A stretch of 64,000 nt of DNA from Bacillus atrophaeus (GTDB lineage Bacteria > Bacillota > Bacilli > Bacillales > Bacillaceae), in assembly GCF_001584335.1 (NCBI RefSeq), contig NZ_LSBB01000020.1:186001-250000 (forward strand), read 5' to 3'. Below, one piece after another: positions 1-8,900 of the stretch; the stretch's first letter is position 1; every line of letters starts with the position of its first letter. The notes beneath the pieces are model-generated. The model did no database searches and was not told the origin of the DNA. It saw nothing but the letters and a program-made list of their open reading frames with translations. The translations under genes were made by a program, and so were the position numbers.

Positions 1-13
1 ATGAGGAGTATAA

Positions 14-637
14 ATGTTGGAGCATTTTTTTTCTTATTTGACTGAGGATCGTTTAACTGAATTATTTCAAAGCTACAGGGCTTTTGGTCCGTTGATTGCT
101 GTTTTGCTTCCTTTAATTGAAGCATTTCTTCCTTTCTTGCCTTTGGTCGTCTTTGTGGTGGCGAATACGAATTCCTTCGGATTGTGGGAAGGGTTTATCT
201 TGTCCTGGCTGGGATCAACTGCCGGAGCGGTGCTTGTTTTTTTTATCGTCCGCCGTTACGGGCAGAGGAGAATTCTCGGGTTTATCCGCAGACATCAGTC
301 AGTCAGAAAGCTGATGCAGTGGGTGGAAAGGCGCGGCTTCGGACCGCTGTTTATTCTGCTTTGCTTCCCATTTACGCCGTCAGCAGCGGTAAATGTCGTC
401 GCCGGCTTATCAAGGATTGGAATGCGGCCGTTTATTTTGGCGGCGGCTTCGGGGAAGCTTGTTATGATTTTTATGATCAGCTTCATCGGTTATGATCTCC
501 ACGCGCTGATTACTCAGCCTATTCGGACAATCATTGCCGTATTGGTCATTGTTGTATTATGGTATGTCGGCAAGAGAGTGGAACGGCGTTTACATGTGAA
601 AGCCAGTCAGCAGGAAAACGACGGAGGGAGACAATAA
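14..637 (+). CDS. yhjE: YhjE, DedA/SNARE-associated (VTT) family membrane protein
   Basis: This 207-residue protein is almost entirely hydrophobic, with about five membrane segments. A re-entrant loop-like stretch with the sequence FPFTPSAAVNVVAGLS lies near residues 118-133, followed by a glycine-rich helix; this is the usual pattern of the VTT (DedA/TVP38) family. Members act in the cytoplasmic membrane, and some flip lipids, but the substrate of YhjE is not known to me. A GAGGAG ribosome site lies a few bases before the ATG. The gene ends two bases before the sipV start, so the two are almost certainly cotranscribed. The symbol rests on protein family and on order next to sipV. Confidence 0.9.
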   Translation: MLEHFFSYLTEDRLTELFQSYRAFGPLIAVLLPLIEAFLPFLPLVVFVVANTNSFGLWEGFILSWLGSTAGAVLVFFIVRRYGQRRILGFIRRHQSVRKLMQWVERRGFGPLFILLCFPFTPSAAVNVVAGLSRIGMRPFILAAASGKLVMIFMISFIGYDLHALITQPIRTIIAVLVIVVLWYVGKRVERRLHVKASQQENDGGRQ

Positions 638-639
638 TT

Positions 640-1140
640 TTGAAAAAACGGTTTTGGTTCATGGCCGGTGTGGTGTGTGTGGTTCTGGTCATTCAGGCTA
701 AAAATGCTGTTTTTATTGATTATAAAGTTGAAGGCATCAGTATGAAACCGACCTTTCAGGAAGGGAATGAGCTGATGGTCAATAAATTTTCGCATCGCTT
801 TAAAACCATCCGCCGTTTTGATATCGTGCTGTTTAAAGGCCCGGAAAAAAAGGTGCTGATCAAACGGGTGATCGGCTTGCCAGGGGAGTCTATCCAATAT
901 CGGGATGATAAGCTGTATGTCAATGGAAAACAGGTTAAAGAACCTTTTTTGAAATCTCTAAAATCCGTATCTGCGGGGAGCCATGTGACCGGAGATTTTA
1001 CGCTAAAGGAAGCAATTGGTAAAGATGCGGTGCCAAAGGGACAATATTTTGTAATTGGAGATAATCGCATTTACAGCTTTGACAGCCGCCATTTTGGACC
1101 GGTTAAGGATAAAGATATCGTCGGAGTCATTTCTGATTGA
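640..1140 (+). CDS. sipV: Type I signal peptidase SipV
   Basis: SipV cleaves signal peptides from exported pre-proteins at the outer face of the membrane. The 166-residue protein has one N-terminal membrane anchor (residues 5-25), the catalytic serine in ISMKPT (about residue 34), the general-base lysine in LIKRVIGLPGE (about residue 75) and the conserved GDNR...DSRHFG box near the C-terminus. The TTG start is chosen because GGAGGG sits 11 bases upstream and it gives the family length. A longer frame from 559 overlaps yhjE and has no ribosome site. It follows yhjE by 2 bp and is closed by a terminator. It is one of several paralogous minor signal peptidases in this group. Confidence 0.95.
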   Translation: MKKRFWFMAGVVCVVLVIQAKNAVFIDYKVEGISMKPTFQEGNELMVNKFSHRFKTIRRFDIVLFKGPEKKVLIKRVIGLPGESIQYRDDKLYVNGKQVKEPFLKSLKSVSAGSHVTGDFTLKEAIGKDAVPKGQYFVIGDNRIYSFDSRHFGPVKDKDIVGVISD

Positions 1141-1156
1141 GGCTCTATAAAAAACA

Positions 1157-1187
1157 AGGACGCCAATATACCGGCGTCTTTTTTTTG
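1157..1187 (+). terminator. Rho-independent terminator of yhjE-sipV
   Basis: GACGCC at 1159-1164 pairs with GGCGTC at 1173-1178, followed by a run of eight T. It lies 17 bases after the sipV stop. Confidence 0.85.
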
Positions 1188-1209
1188 TGATAAATTTGGA
1201 AAAAAGGTG

Positions 1210-1238
1210 TTGATACACAAGCTGAGAGTCATTATAAT
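1210..1238 (+). promoter_or_regulatory. Sigma-A promoter of yhjG
   Basis: TTGATA (1210-1215) and a perfect TATAAT (1233-1238) are separated by 17 bases. The predicted transcription start, near 1245, falls inside the palindrome at 1244-1261. Confidence 0.8.
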
Positions 1239-1243
1239 AAAAA

Positions 1244-1261
1244 TTGTTACGCGTGTAACAA
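1244..1261 (+). promoter_or_regulatory. Palindromic operator at the yhjG transcription start
   Basis: The sequence TTGTTACgcgtGTAACAA is a perfect 7-bp inverted repeat with a 4-base centre, placed over the predicted +1 of the yhjG promoter. A near-identical copy, TTGTTTCatctGTAACAA, occurs before yhjH at 2848. Size and symmetry suit a MarR-type dimer, and the adjacent MarR-family protein YhjH is the natural candidate. The assignment to YhjH is inference. Confidence 0.75.
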
Positions 1262-1342
1262 AAATGAAAAGTCTGAATCAAGGTTCATGGATGATATTCT
1301 TTTATTTTTGTTTCTCTCGTAATAAAAAAAGGAGTGGTGAAT

Positions 1343-2830
1343 ATGGATTACCAGACAGTCATTATCGGAGGCGGGCCGGTCGGATTTATGCTTGCTTCGG
1401 AACTTGCTTTGGCAGGCGTGAAGACATGTGTGATTGAGCGTCTTGAGCAGCCTGTCCCGCATTCCAGGGCGCTGACGCTTCATCCCCGTACGCTTGAGCT
1501 TCTTGAGATGAGGGGATTGCTGAATCGTTTTGCATCACAAGGGAAAAAAATATCTTCAGGGCATTTTTCTATGCTCGATACCCGTCTTGATTTTTCCGGT
1601 TTGGATACAAGCACTAATTATACCCTGCTGCTCCCTCAGGCGATGACTGGACAGCTGCTGGAGGAATATGCGCGCGGTTTGGGCGTAGATATTTTTCGCG
1701 GAGCGGAAGCGCTGGCCGTTACCCAAAATGGAGAAATGGCTCAAACGATCGTGAGGGAGCATGATGGCACTGTGCGTACTCTGCGAAGTTTGTTTGTCGC
1801 GGGTGCTGACGGAGCGGGAAGCATTGTCCGAAAGCAGGCGGGAATTGAATTTATCGGAACGGACAGTACGGTGACGGCAGCGCTTGGAGATGTCAAGCTG
1901 CTTTCTCCACCGGCATCAGGCGTTCTTTCCCTCTGTACAAAACAGGGGGGAGCCATGATCGTTCCTCTTTCTCCGAAGCTTTATCGGGTAGTGGTTGTCA
2001 GCCCTTATCGTACTCAGACGCCGAAGGATGTACCTGTTACAGAAGAGGAATTGAAAGCAGACCTCATGCGTATTTGCGGAACTGATTTTGGCCTGACCGA
2101 TTCTGTGTGGATGTCTCGATTCGGGAATGCCGCCCGCCAGGCAAAACAGTATCGGAACGGAAGGGTATTTCTTGCGGGGGATGCGGCTCACATCCATTTT
2201 CCTGCGGGAGGGCAAGGTTTGAATGTCGGCCTTCAGGATGCCATGAATCTGGGGTGGAAGCTGGCGGCGGACATCAACGGCTCTGCGCCGTCATGGCTGC
2301 TGGACAGCTATCATGCTGAACGGCATCCTGTTGCTGAAGATCTTCTGTCGAACACGGAAGTGCAGACACGCCTCTTGGATTTCACGCCGGCCGGGCTCCA
2401 TTTGCGAAGTATGATGTCAAATATACTGGCATTTCCTGAGGTCAATCAATATATTGCGGGACAAATATCTGCTCTTGATGTGTATTATAAGGCTGATCAA
2501 AAGATGCCGGCTCATGTCCTCAATGGAACGAGGCTGTCGAATGTAGAACTGGTCCTTCCTGACGGTAAATCCGAGCAGCTTTACAATTTCCTGCGATCAG
2601 GGAAATATGTTCTGCTGTCGCTGCGGCAGGAAGCTGGTCATGAATCCCGGTCCGACGTGTTTCAGACCGTTTTCGCTTCCTTCGCTGAACCACGTGAACA
2701 ATGGTGCGGCGTCCATACCGCATTGATACGTCCGGATGGCCACGTCGCTTGGGCGGTCGACGCATCAGATCCCGATTGTTCCGCTGTCATTCAAGCAGGT
2801 ATCAGCCGCTGGTGTTCGGCTGGCTGCTGA
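1343..2830 (+). CDS. yhjG: FAD-dependent aromatic monooxygenase YhjG
   Basis: This 495-residue protein belongs to the PheA/TfdB class of flavin hydroxylases, which use NAD(P)H and oxygen to hydroxylate phenolic compounds in the cytoplasm. It has the N-terminal Rossmann motif IIGGGPVG (about residues 7-14), an ADGAGS box in mid-protein and the FAD-ribityl GD motif in FLAGDAAHIHFPAGGQG. The C-terminal third is the thioredoxin-like domain of this class. The ATG at 1343 is chosen because AGGAG lies 8 bases before it; two in-frame GTG codons just upstream overlap the ribosome site. The gene has its own promoter and operator and is followed 83 bp later by yhjH. The true substrate cannot be read from sequence. 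Confidence 0.88.
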   Translation: MDYQTVIIGGGPVGFMLASELALAGVKTCVIERLEQPVPHSRALTLHPRTLELLEMRGLLNRFASQGKKISSGHFSMLDTRLDFSGLDTSTNYTLLLPQAMTGQLLEEYARGLGVDIFRGAEALAVTQNGEMAQTIVREHDGTVRTLRSLFVAGADGAGSIVRKQAGIEFIGTDSTVTAALGDVKLLSPPASGVLSLCTKQGGAMIVPLSPKLYRVVVVSPYRTQTPKDVPVTEEELKADLMRICGTDFGLTDSVWMSRFGNAARQAKQYRNGRVFLAGDAAHIHFPAGGQGLNVGLQDAMNLGWKLAADINGSAPSWLLDSYHAERHPVAEDLLSNTEVQTRLLDFTPAGLHLRSMMSNILAFPEVNQYIAGQISALDVYYKADQKMPAHVLNGTRLSNVELVLPDGKSEQLYNFLRSGKYVLLSLRQEAGHESRSDVFQTVFASFAEPREQWCGVHTALIRPDGHVAWAVDASDPDCSAVIQAGISRWCSAGC

Positions 2831-2847
2831 GTTTAACATGAATTCGA

Positions 2848-2876
2848 TTGTTTCATCTGTAACAAAACGTTATAGT
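2848..2876 (+). promoter_or_regulatory. yhjH promoter overlapped by a second copy of the yhjG operator
   Basis: TTGTTT (2848-2853), a 17-base spacer and TATAGT (2871-2876) form a plausible sigma-A promoter. The operator TTGTTTCatctGTAACAA occupies 2848-2865, covering the -35 box and part of the spacer. It differs from the yhjG operator by one base in the arms. Binding here would block RNA polymerase, which fits autorepression by YhjH. Confidence 0.7.
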
Positions 2877-2913
2877 AAAAGAAACAAACGAATGAAAAGG
2901 ATGGAAGAGACGT

Positions 2914-3444
2914 ATGGATCAATTAAATCAAGAGCAAGCCAAACGCGCCATTTTTGAGTTATATACTGAGCTGATTCATCAGCAGGAGAAATGGGAAAGC
3001 ATTATCAAAACATTCTTATCTGACGAGATGAAGAAGCTGGATCATGGAAGCAGCCAAAAGCCCCAATTGACAATGACGGAAATTCACGTTCTGTCTTGTA
3101 TTGGGGAGCATGAGCCGATCAATGTCACCTCTATTGCAGATAAAATGAATACCACAAAAGCCACGGTATCCCGCATCAGCTCAAAACTGCTCAAAGCGGA
3201 TTTTCTTCGCAGGACACAGCTCAGTGATAATAAGAAGGAAGTATATTTCCGGCTGACACCGGCCGGGAAGAAGCTGCACGGCTTGCATCAATACTATCAT
3301 CAAAAAATTGAACAGCGTTTCATCTCATTTTTTGACCGATATACAGATGAAGAAATTTTGTTTGCGGAAAGGCTTTTTCGGGATCTGGTGACAAATTGGT
3401 ATCCTGCGTCGGATACGATTGATCATGTAATCCAAGATCTTTAA
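2914..3444 (+). CDS. yhjH: MarR-family transcriptional regulator YhjH
   Basis: The 176-residue protein has the MarR layout: helical N-terminus, then a winged helix at about residues 45-115 with TMTEIHVLSCIGE, a recognition helix in TTKATVSRISSKLLKA and a wing in KKEVYFRLTPAG, then C-terminal dimerisation helices. MarR proteins usually repress nearby genes and release DNA on binding phenolic ligands or on oxidation. Two copies of one palindrome lie before yhjG and before yhjH itself. The inferred role is repression of yhjG and itself, relieved by an aromatic ligand. Related MarR/monooxygenase pairs in Bacillus (for example YetL/YetM) respond to flavonoids. Confidence 0.9.
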   Translation: MDQLNQEQAKRAIFELYTELIHQQEKWESIIKTFLSDEMKKLDHGSSQKPQLTMTEIHVLSCIGEHEPINVTSIADKMNTTKATVSRISSKLLKADFLRRTQLSDNKKEVYFRLTPAGKKLHGLHQYYHQKIEQRFISFFDRYTDEEILFAERLFRDLVTNWYPASDTIDHVIQDL

Positions 3445-3454
3445 ATCAGAAAAA

Positions 3455-3483
3455 AAACACGCAGCCACTGTGCGTGTTTTTTC
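3455..3483. terminator. Shared terminator between convergent yhjH and yhjN
   Basis: ACACGCA (3457-3463) pairs with TGCGTGT (3471-3477). An A-run precedes and a T-run follows the stem, so it can act on both strands. Confidence 0.85.
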
Positions 3484-3503
3484 TGCCGTTATGATCAGCA
3501 TGA

Positions 3504-4652
3504 TCAGCTCGCGTTATAGGAGCTTTCCGTTTCCTTTTTTCCATCATGAAGGTGGTGCAGCAGCCGATAGAACGGCGGAAGCATGGCGATGACGAGGATC
3601 ACCCTAATCACCTGAACCGCCACAACAAAGGTGGAATCCGCGTGCAGGGTGACGGAAGTTGTTGCCATCTCAGCTATTCCGCCTGGCGCAAAAGCAAGAA
3701 CAGACGTTATCAAAGAGATTCCAGTCAGCTTGGAAACAACAGCGGCACTTAACAGCATGGCTGCAATTAAACCGATTGACGAAACCAAGGCGACGAAAAG
3801 GATACGCGTCACACCTACAAACATACTTCTGTACATTTTAGAGCCGATTGTTGCGCCGAGAAAGATTTGTGACACATGGTTTGCCTGCGAAGGCCACCAC
3901 GCGAGCATGTCATGTCCTGTGACAGAGGCCCCGCCGATTTGGACGGCCGCAACGCCGAGCATGCTGCCGAGCAGCCACGGAGCGGGGAATTTCAGCCATT
4001 TAGCCGCTTTACACGCGCCCCACGCGATGAGTGCCAAACAGCCGGTCCATAGCACCGGCCCAAGGCCTAACTCCGCTGTTGCGCTTGAAATCGTATGCTG
4101 GGCATCAACCGCTGCGCTGCCTTGTTTTGCATATAAAAAGATCACAAGAAAAGGAATGGACAAAACGACGAGAAGCACCCGCATCATTTGCACAAGACTT
4201 ACGATGGCGGTGTTTGCGCCGACTTCCTGAGCGATGCTGGGCATAGCGGAAAGTCCGCCGGGCGCCGTGCCTACAAAACTTGTCATCATATCCGTTTTAC
4301 TGAAACGCCAAAGCACATAACCGGACAGCATGGCGAGAAGTATGGACAATATCAGCATAATTCCTACTGAAAGCCAGTGGTCTTTTAAAACTGAGAGGAC
4401 AGACAAGTTTAGTTTTTGTCCTAACTCTATCCCGAGGATCATTTGTCCGAGAGCGAGCCAGCGTTTGTTAATGCCTTTTTGGTCGGGTGCCATCATCAGC
4501 CATGACGGGCGGAGCATGGCGAGACAGCAGCTGACAAGCAGCGTGCCGATCATCCATCCGATTGACATCCCGGTTAACGAAAGAATAAACCCCCCTGCTG
4601 CACTGATGGCGATAAACCAAATATCTGTAAGGAGATTTTTGTCTTTCTTCAA
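3504..4652 (-). CDS. yhjN: YhjN, AbrB-family (ammonia monooxygenase-like) membrane protein
   Basis: This is a 382-residue polytopic membrane protein with ten or more hydrophobic segments. It consists of two homologous halves, each with a TAPGG/FAPGG signature (GTAPGGLSAMP in the first half, AFAPGGIAEMA in the second), which is the duplicated AbrB-type domain (Pfam AmoA/AbrB). It is a putative permease and not an enzyme of ammonia oxidation despite old names. The start is TTG, with GAAGGG on the minus strand 6-8 bases upstream. It converges on yhjH and shares its terminator. Substrate unknown. Confidence 0.85.
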   Translation of the reverse strand: MKKDKNLLTDIWFIAISAAGGFILSLTGMSIGWMIGTLLVSCCLAMLRPSWLMMAPDQKGINKRWLALGQMILGIELGQKLNLSVLSVLKDHWLSVGIMLILSILLAMLSGYVLWRFSKTDMMTSFVGTAPGGLSAMPSIAQEVGANTAIVSLVQMMRVLLVVLSIPFLVIFLYAKQGSAAVDAQHTISSATAELGLGPVLWTGCLALIAWGACKAAKWLKFPAPWLLGSMLGVAAVQIGGASVTGHDMLAWWPSQANHVSQIFLGATIGSKMYRSMFVGVTRILFVALVSSIGLIAAMLLSAAVVSKLTGISLITSVLAFAPGGIAEMATTSVTLHADSTFVVAVQVIRVILVIAMLPPFYRLLHHLHDGKKETESSYNAS

Positions 4653-4885
4653 TGAAAACCCTTCTTCCTAATGACTTACATCTGTTTTATTAAGTTAGTG
4701 AATTTAATATTACTATAGTATATTTTTAAAGATAAATAAAATATGAATTTATTTCTGAGAGCCATTCATTTTTCTTATGAACGGACAAGCCAAAAGAATA
4801 GATTGGCTGAGCATAACGGAGTAACGCAGGGGGCTCTTCGAGAAAATGCAGAGGATGGTTCTGAATCAGAACCATCCTTGTGTGG
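4653..4885. other. Intergenic region upstream of yhjN and downstream of yhjQ
   Basis: An AT-rich stretch before yhjN contains TACTATAGTA (4711-4720), a perfect 10-bp palindrome that is nearly symmetric out to 4706-4724. It may hold the yhjN -10 box or an operator. A strong hairpin (AGGATGGTTCTGA at 4852-4864 against TCAGAACCATCCT at 4866-4878) follows the yhjQ stop and probably ends its transcript, though the T-tail on the minus strand is poor. I see no gene. Confidence 0.55.
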
Positions 4886-5212
4886 TTAAGCCGCCATTTT
4901 GCGGCATTCGTCAGCACAGGCAAAGTAAGACTTCGCACACGCTTGGCAATGGTTATGATCATGCTTTTGACATTCTGTGCCACAAGCTTCACACACATTG
5001 GCGCAGAGGGCGCAAATTTGCTTCATAAACGGGCTGTCTGTTTGCATCGCTTTTGCAGCTAAATCGCACATGTCGTATTCTCTGTCCAGCCGGATACACT
5101 CGCTTAAGTCGTGATGGGCTTGCTCTTTCAGGCAGCGGCTGAAACAGGTGTTAAAGGCTTCGATACAGCTCACGCACGTCTCAAGGCAAGCTTCTGCATG
5201 TTGTGTCATCAT
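4886..5212 (-). CDS. yhjQ: Cytosolic copper storage protein YhjQ (Csp3 type)
   Basis: The 108-residue protein has 16 cysteines spaced on helices (CLETC..C near the N-terminus, CALC..C..C, HNHCQACAKSYFACADEC at the C-terminus). This is the four-helix-bundle Csp3 design, in which cysteines inside each bundle bind many Cu(I) ions. There is no signal peptide, as expected for the cytosolic Csp3 class. The start is one of two adjacent ATGs (5212 or 5209) after AGAGG; 5212 gives the B. subtilis length. A palindrome resembling a CsoR site lies 70-90 bases upstream. The gene yhjR lies upstream on the same strand. Function rests on the Csp3 family; regulation is inferred. Confidence 0.88.
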   Translation of the reverse strand: MMTQHAEACLETCVSCIEAFNTCFSRCLKEQAHHDLSECIRLDREYDMCDLAAKAMQTDSPFMKQICALCANVCEACGTECQKHDHNHCQACAKSYFACADECRKMAA

Positions 5213-5280
5213 ACATACCTCTAAAAACATTGTATGTTGAATCGTTTTCCGAAACATAAAAATGAAAACAAACTTATGTA

Positions 5281-5303
5281 TATATACCCAAGACGGGTAT
5301 ATA
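5281..5303 (-). promoter_or_regulatory. CsoR-like copper operator upstream of yhjQ
   Basis: TATATACCC (5281-5289) and GGGTATATA (5295-5303) are perfect 9-bp inverted arms around AAGAC. The TACCC-N5-GGGTA core matches the type of site bound by the Cu(I) sensor CsoR before copZA. It lies in the gap between the yhjR stop and the yhjQ start, where a yhjQ promoter is expected. Confidence 0.7.
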
Positions 5304-5305
5304 GG

Positions 5306-5743
5306 CTAAAGGGTTACCATGTAATACAAAAACCAGACGGCATGGTTTTGTTCATCTCGTGCAGCGCGGGTAAAAGTGCCTTTTGCCTTTAGGTTTGTGG
5401 TTTCCTCCGCGGTGCGTAAATAAAAATCAACGGTTTTCTGTTCATCCTTAAAGGCTGCGTCAAGCCCTCTCGCGAATGAGTCGGGACAATCTTCCGTTTG
5501 TTTAGGCATGATTTGTTTTCCGGTAATGGATGAATACAGTGAGGAGAAGGCGCGGAGATGGCGAAGTTCATCTTTTCTGATTTCCTCAATTTGTTTTCTT
5601 ACTTCCTCCCGGTGCGCTAATTGGGAGAGTTTGCGATAATATTGAACTGCACTGTATTCTCCGTTAATGGCCTTTTCCAAATTCTTAATTAAAACGGGAT
5701 CTTCACGATGCTGCTGCGGATATGGATAATAGCCGTAATGCAA
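5306..5743 (-). CDS. yhjR: YhjR, ferritin-like/rubrerythrin-type protein
   Basis: The 145-residue protein has a short aromatic N-terminus followed by a ferritin-like helical bundle. Carboxylate/histidine motifs appear in pairs: EYSAVQYYRKLSQLA and RKDELRHLRAF in the first half, DEQKTVDFYLRTAEE and RDEQNHAVWFLYY in the second (E..Y and E..H repeats). These can form a di-metal site, so it may be an oxidoreductase or metal binder. The TTG start at 5743 follows GAGGTG by six bases and gives the B. subtilis length; a longer frame to 5857 lacks support. It is upstream of yhjQ but the CsoR-like site between them suggests separate control. Cellular role unknown. Confidence 0.78.
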   Translation of the reverse strand: MHYGYYPYPQQHREDPVLIKNLEKAINGEYSAVQYYRKLSQLAHREEVRKQIEEIRKDELRHLRAFSSLYSSITGKQIMPKQTEDCPDSFARGLDAAFKDEQKTVDFYLRTAEETTNLKAKGTFTRAARDEQNHAVWFLYYMVTL

Positions 5744-5948
5744 GGGATTCACCTCTGCTCTTAGAGTTGGGCTGTCATTAAAGTATATGACCGCTTTAGT
5801 GATATGTGCTGATTGTTTTATGTGAAGGCGGAAGCGGTTTTTCCCGGAATTGGACATGAAAAGGCCGTTTTTACCAATAGATCAGATTGGTCATTTTCGT
5901 CAACATTCGATAAAATATAGAAAGATTACAAGAGAGGGGACTTCTAAT

Positions 5949-8900
5949 TTGGGAGCAGAGTTTTTAGTAGGCAGATCCGGGAGTGGAAAAACGAAGCTGA
6001 TCATAGACAGCATTCAAGATGAGCTGCGCCGGAATCCATTCGGGAAACCGATCATTTTTCTAGTCCCGGATCAAATGACGTTTTTAATGGAATATGAGCT
6101 TGCTAAAACGCCTGGTATAGGCGGAATGATACGCGCTCAAGTGTTCAGCTTTTCACGTTTGGCCTGGCGTGTCCTGCAGCATACGGGCGGAATGAACCGG
6201 CCGTTTGTCACCAGCACGGGAATCCAAATGCTTTTGAGAAAGCTCATTGAAGAGCATAAACAGGAGTTTAAAGTCTATCAAAAAGCGAGTGACAAAAGCG
6301 GGTTTACCGAACAGGTAGAACGGATGCTGACGGAATTTAAACGGTACTGCCTTGAGCCTGAAGATATCCGCCGCATGATTGAAAGCGGAACTGCCACAGA
6401 CTATCGCGGCGAGCGGGTGTTAACCGATAAGCTGCATGATTTGTATATTTTATATCAGCAAATGGAAAAGAGCCTTGAAAACCAGTATCTTCATTCAGAG
6501 GATTATTTAACGCTGCTGGCGGAACAGGTCCCGTATGCGGAAGATTTGAAAGGGGCGCATGTCTATGTAGACGGCTTTTATCAGTTTACTCCGCAGGAAT
6601 TCAGAGTGCTTACGCAGCTTATGGCACAGGCTGAGCATGTGACGTTTTCACTGACGGCGGACAAGCCGTCCCATGTGCAGGCGCCTGATGAGCTGGATCT
6701 GTTCAGAATGACAGGCAAAACATATTATCAGCTCCATCAAGCAGCTTCGGAGCTTCATTTGGACATCACAAACAGAGAACTGACCGAGACGAAACGATAT
6801 CAGCAAACTCCGGAGCTTGCCCATCTAGAAGCAATGTATGACGCGCGCCCTGCTGTTCCGTTTTTGGAAAAGCAAGAAGCCTTCACTGTGATGCAGGCTG
6901 CGAACAGGCGGACAGAGCTGGAAGGAATTGCCCGTGAAATTCATGCTCTTGTAAGAGATAAGGGATTACGCTACAAGGATATGGCAATTCTCGCCCGCCA
7001 GCCGGAAGATTATAAGGATATGGTCAAAGAAATATTTGCAGATTATGAAATTCCTTACTTTATAGATGGAAAGGCATCCATGCTGAACCATCCGCTTGTT
7101 GAGTTTATCCGTTCAAGCCTTGATGTCATAAAGGGAAATTGGAGATATGAAGCGGTGTTTCGCTGTGTGAAAACCGAACTGTTATTCCCGCTTGACCGTC
7201 CGAAGAACATCATAAGGGAGCAGGTCGATCAACTGGAAAACTATTGTATTGCTTACGGAATTAAAGGCGACCGATGGACGAGAGGCGACCGTTTTGTTTA
7301 CAGGCGGTTTGTTTCACTGGATGATGATTTTGCGCAGACAGATCAAGAGATTGAAATGGAAAACATGCTGAATGACACAAGAGACTGGATTGTTCCGCCG
7401 CTTTTCCGTCTTCAAAAACGGATGAAACAAGCAAAGACGGTCCAAGACATGGCGGAGGCTCTTTATCTTTATTTAGAAGAAACGGATATTCCGTTAAAGC
7501 TGGACCAAGAAAGACAGCGCGCGGAAGAGGACGGGAGAATTATCGAAGCGCAGCAGCATAATCAGGCTTGGGACGCTGTCATACAGCTTCTCGAGGAATT
7601 TGTGGAAATGATGGGCGAAGACGAAATTTCTCTGTCTCTTTTTCAGCAAATGATGGAGACGGGTGCGGAATCGTTAAAGTTCGCTCTGATTCCGCCTGCA
7701 CTCGATCAAGTCTTTGTCGGCAATATGGATTTATCGAGAATGTACGGAACACGCTGCACCTTTGTTATCGGTGCGAACGACGGCGTACTTCCGGCCCGGC
7801 CTGAGGATGACGGGGTGCTGTCTGATGACGACCGGGAATGGCTGAAAACCATTGGAGTCGAGCTGTCATCCGGCGGGCGCGAACGTCTGCTTGATGAGCA
7901 CTTTCTCATATATATGGCGCTTTCCAGTCCGTCTGACCGGCTGTATGTATCCTATCCGATCGCAGACGCCGAAGGTAAAACGCTTTTGCCGTCAATTGTG
8001 GTTAAACGGCTTACAGAACTGTTTCCGGAGCATAAGGAAAGGCTTTTGACAAATGAACCGGAACAGGTCAGCGACTGCGAACAGCTCTTGTATCTCGTCA
8101 ATAAAAGCGTGGCGCAATCGTATACGGCAAGCCAATTCAGGTTGTGGTTAAAGGAGTATGACATCAGTGATGTATGGTGGAGCGCGTATAATGTATTGAT
8201 GAGTGAACAGGACAGGCTGAACTCGAAAAAACTTTTCTCCAGCCTGTTTTTCAGAAATGAAGTCAAACCGCTTGAACGCACTGTATCGAGACAGCTGTAC
8301 GGCGAGCATATTCATGGAAGTGTGTCCAGAATGGAGACCTTTAACGCTTGTCCGTTCTCCCATTTTGCGTCCCACGGCTTACATCTGAAAGAACGGCAAT
8401 TTTTTAAGCTGGAAGCGCCGGATATCGGACAGCTGTTCCATTCCAGTCTGAAGCTGATTTCAGACAGGCTTCGTGAACAAAAGCTGGATTGGCGCGATTT
8501 AACAAAAGACCAATGTAACAAGTTCTCTTACGAGGCGGTGGAGCGGCTCGCGCCGAAGCTCCAAAAAGAAATTCTGCTTAGCTCAAACAGACATTATTAT
8601 GTCAAGGAAAAGCTGCAAAAAATTGTGGCGCGCGTGTCCGGCATTTTAAGCGAGCATGCGAAGGCGAGCGGGTTTGCACCGGTTGGGCTTGAGCTTGGTT
8701 TTGGCGGAAAAGGCCCGCTGCCGCCTCTTACATTCACATTAAAAAACGGCTGCACGATGGAGCTTGTCGGACGCATTGACCGCGTAGATAAAGCGGAAAG
8801 TTCAAAAGGGCTGCTGCTGAGAATAGTGGATTATAAATCCAGCGACAAGGGTCTTGATTTGTCAGAGGTATATTACGGCCTTGCCCTGCAAATGCTCACG

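Noticed and set aside
3631-4230. A 199-residue plus-strand frame
   Set aside because: It lies wholly antisense to yhjN, whose family motifs are clear on the minus strand; no ribosome site and no recognisable domain.
5850-5948. A possible 33-residue extension of AddB
   Set aside because: It overlaps the upstream region of yhjR, has no good ribosome site, and the TTG at 5949 gives the exact family length.
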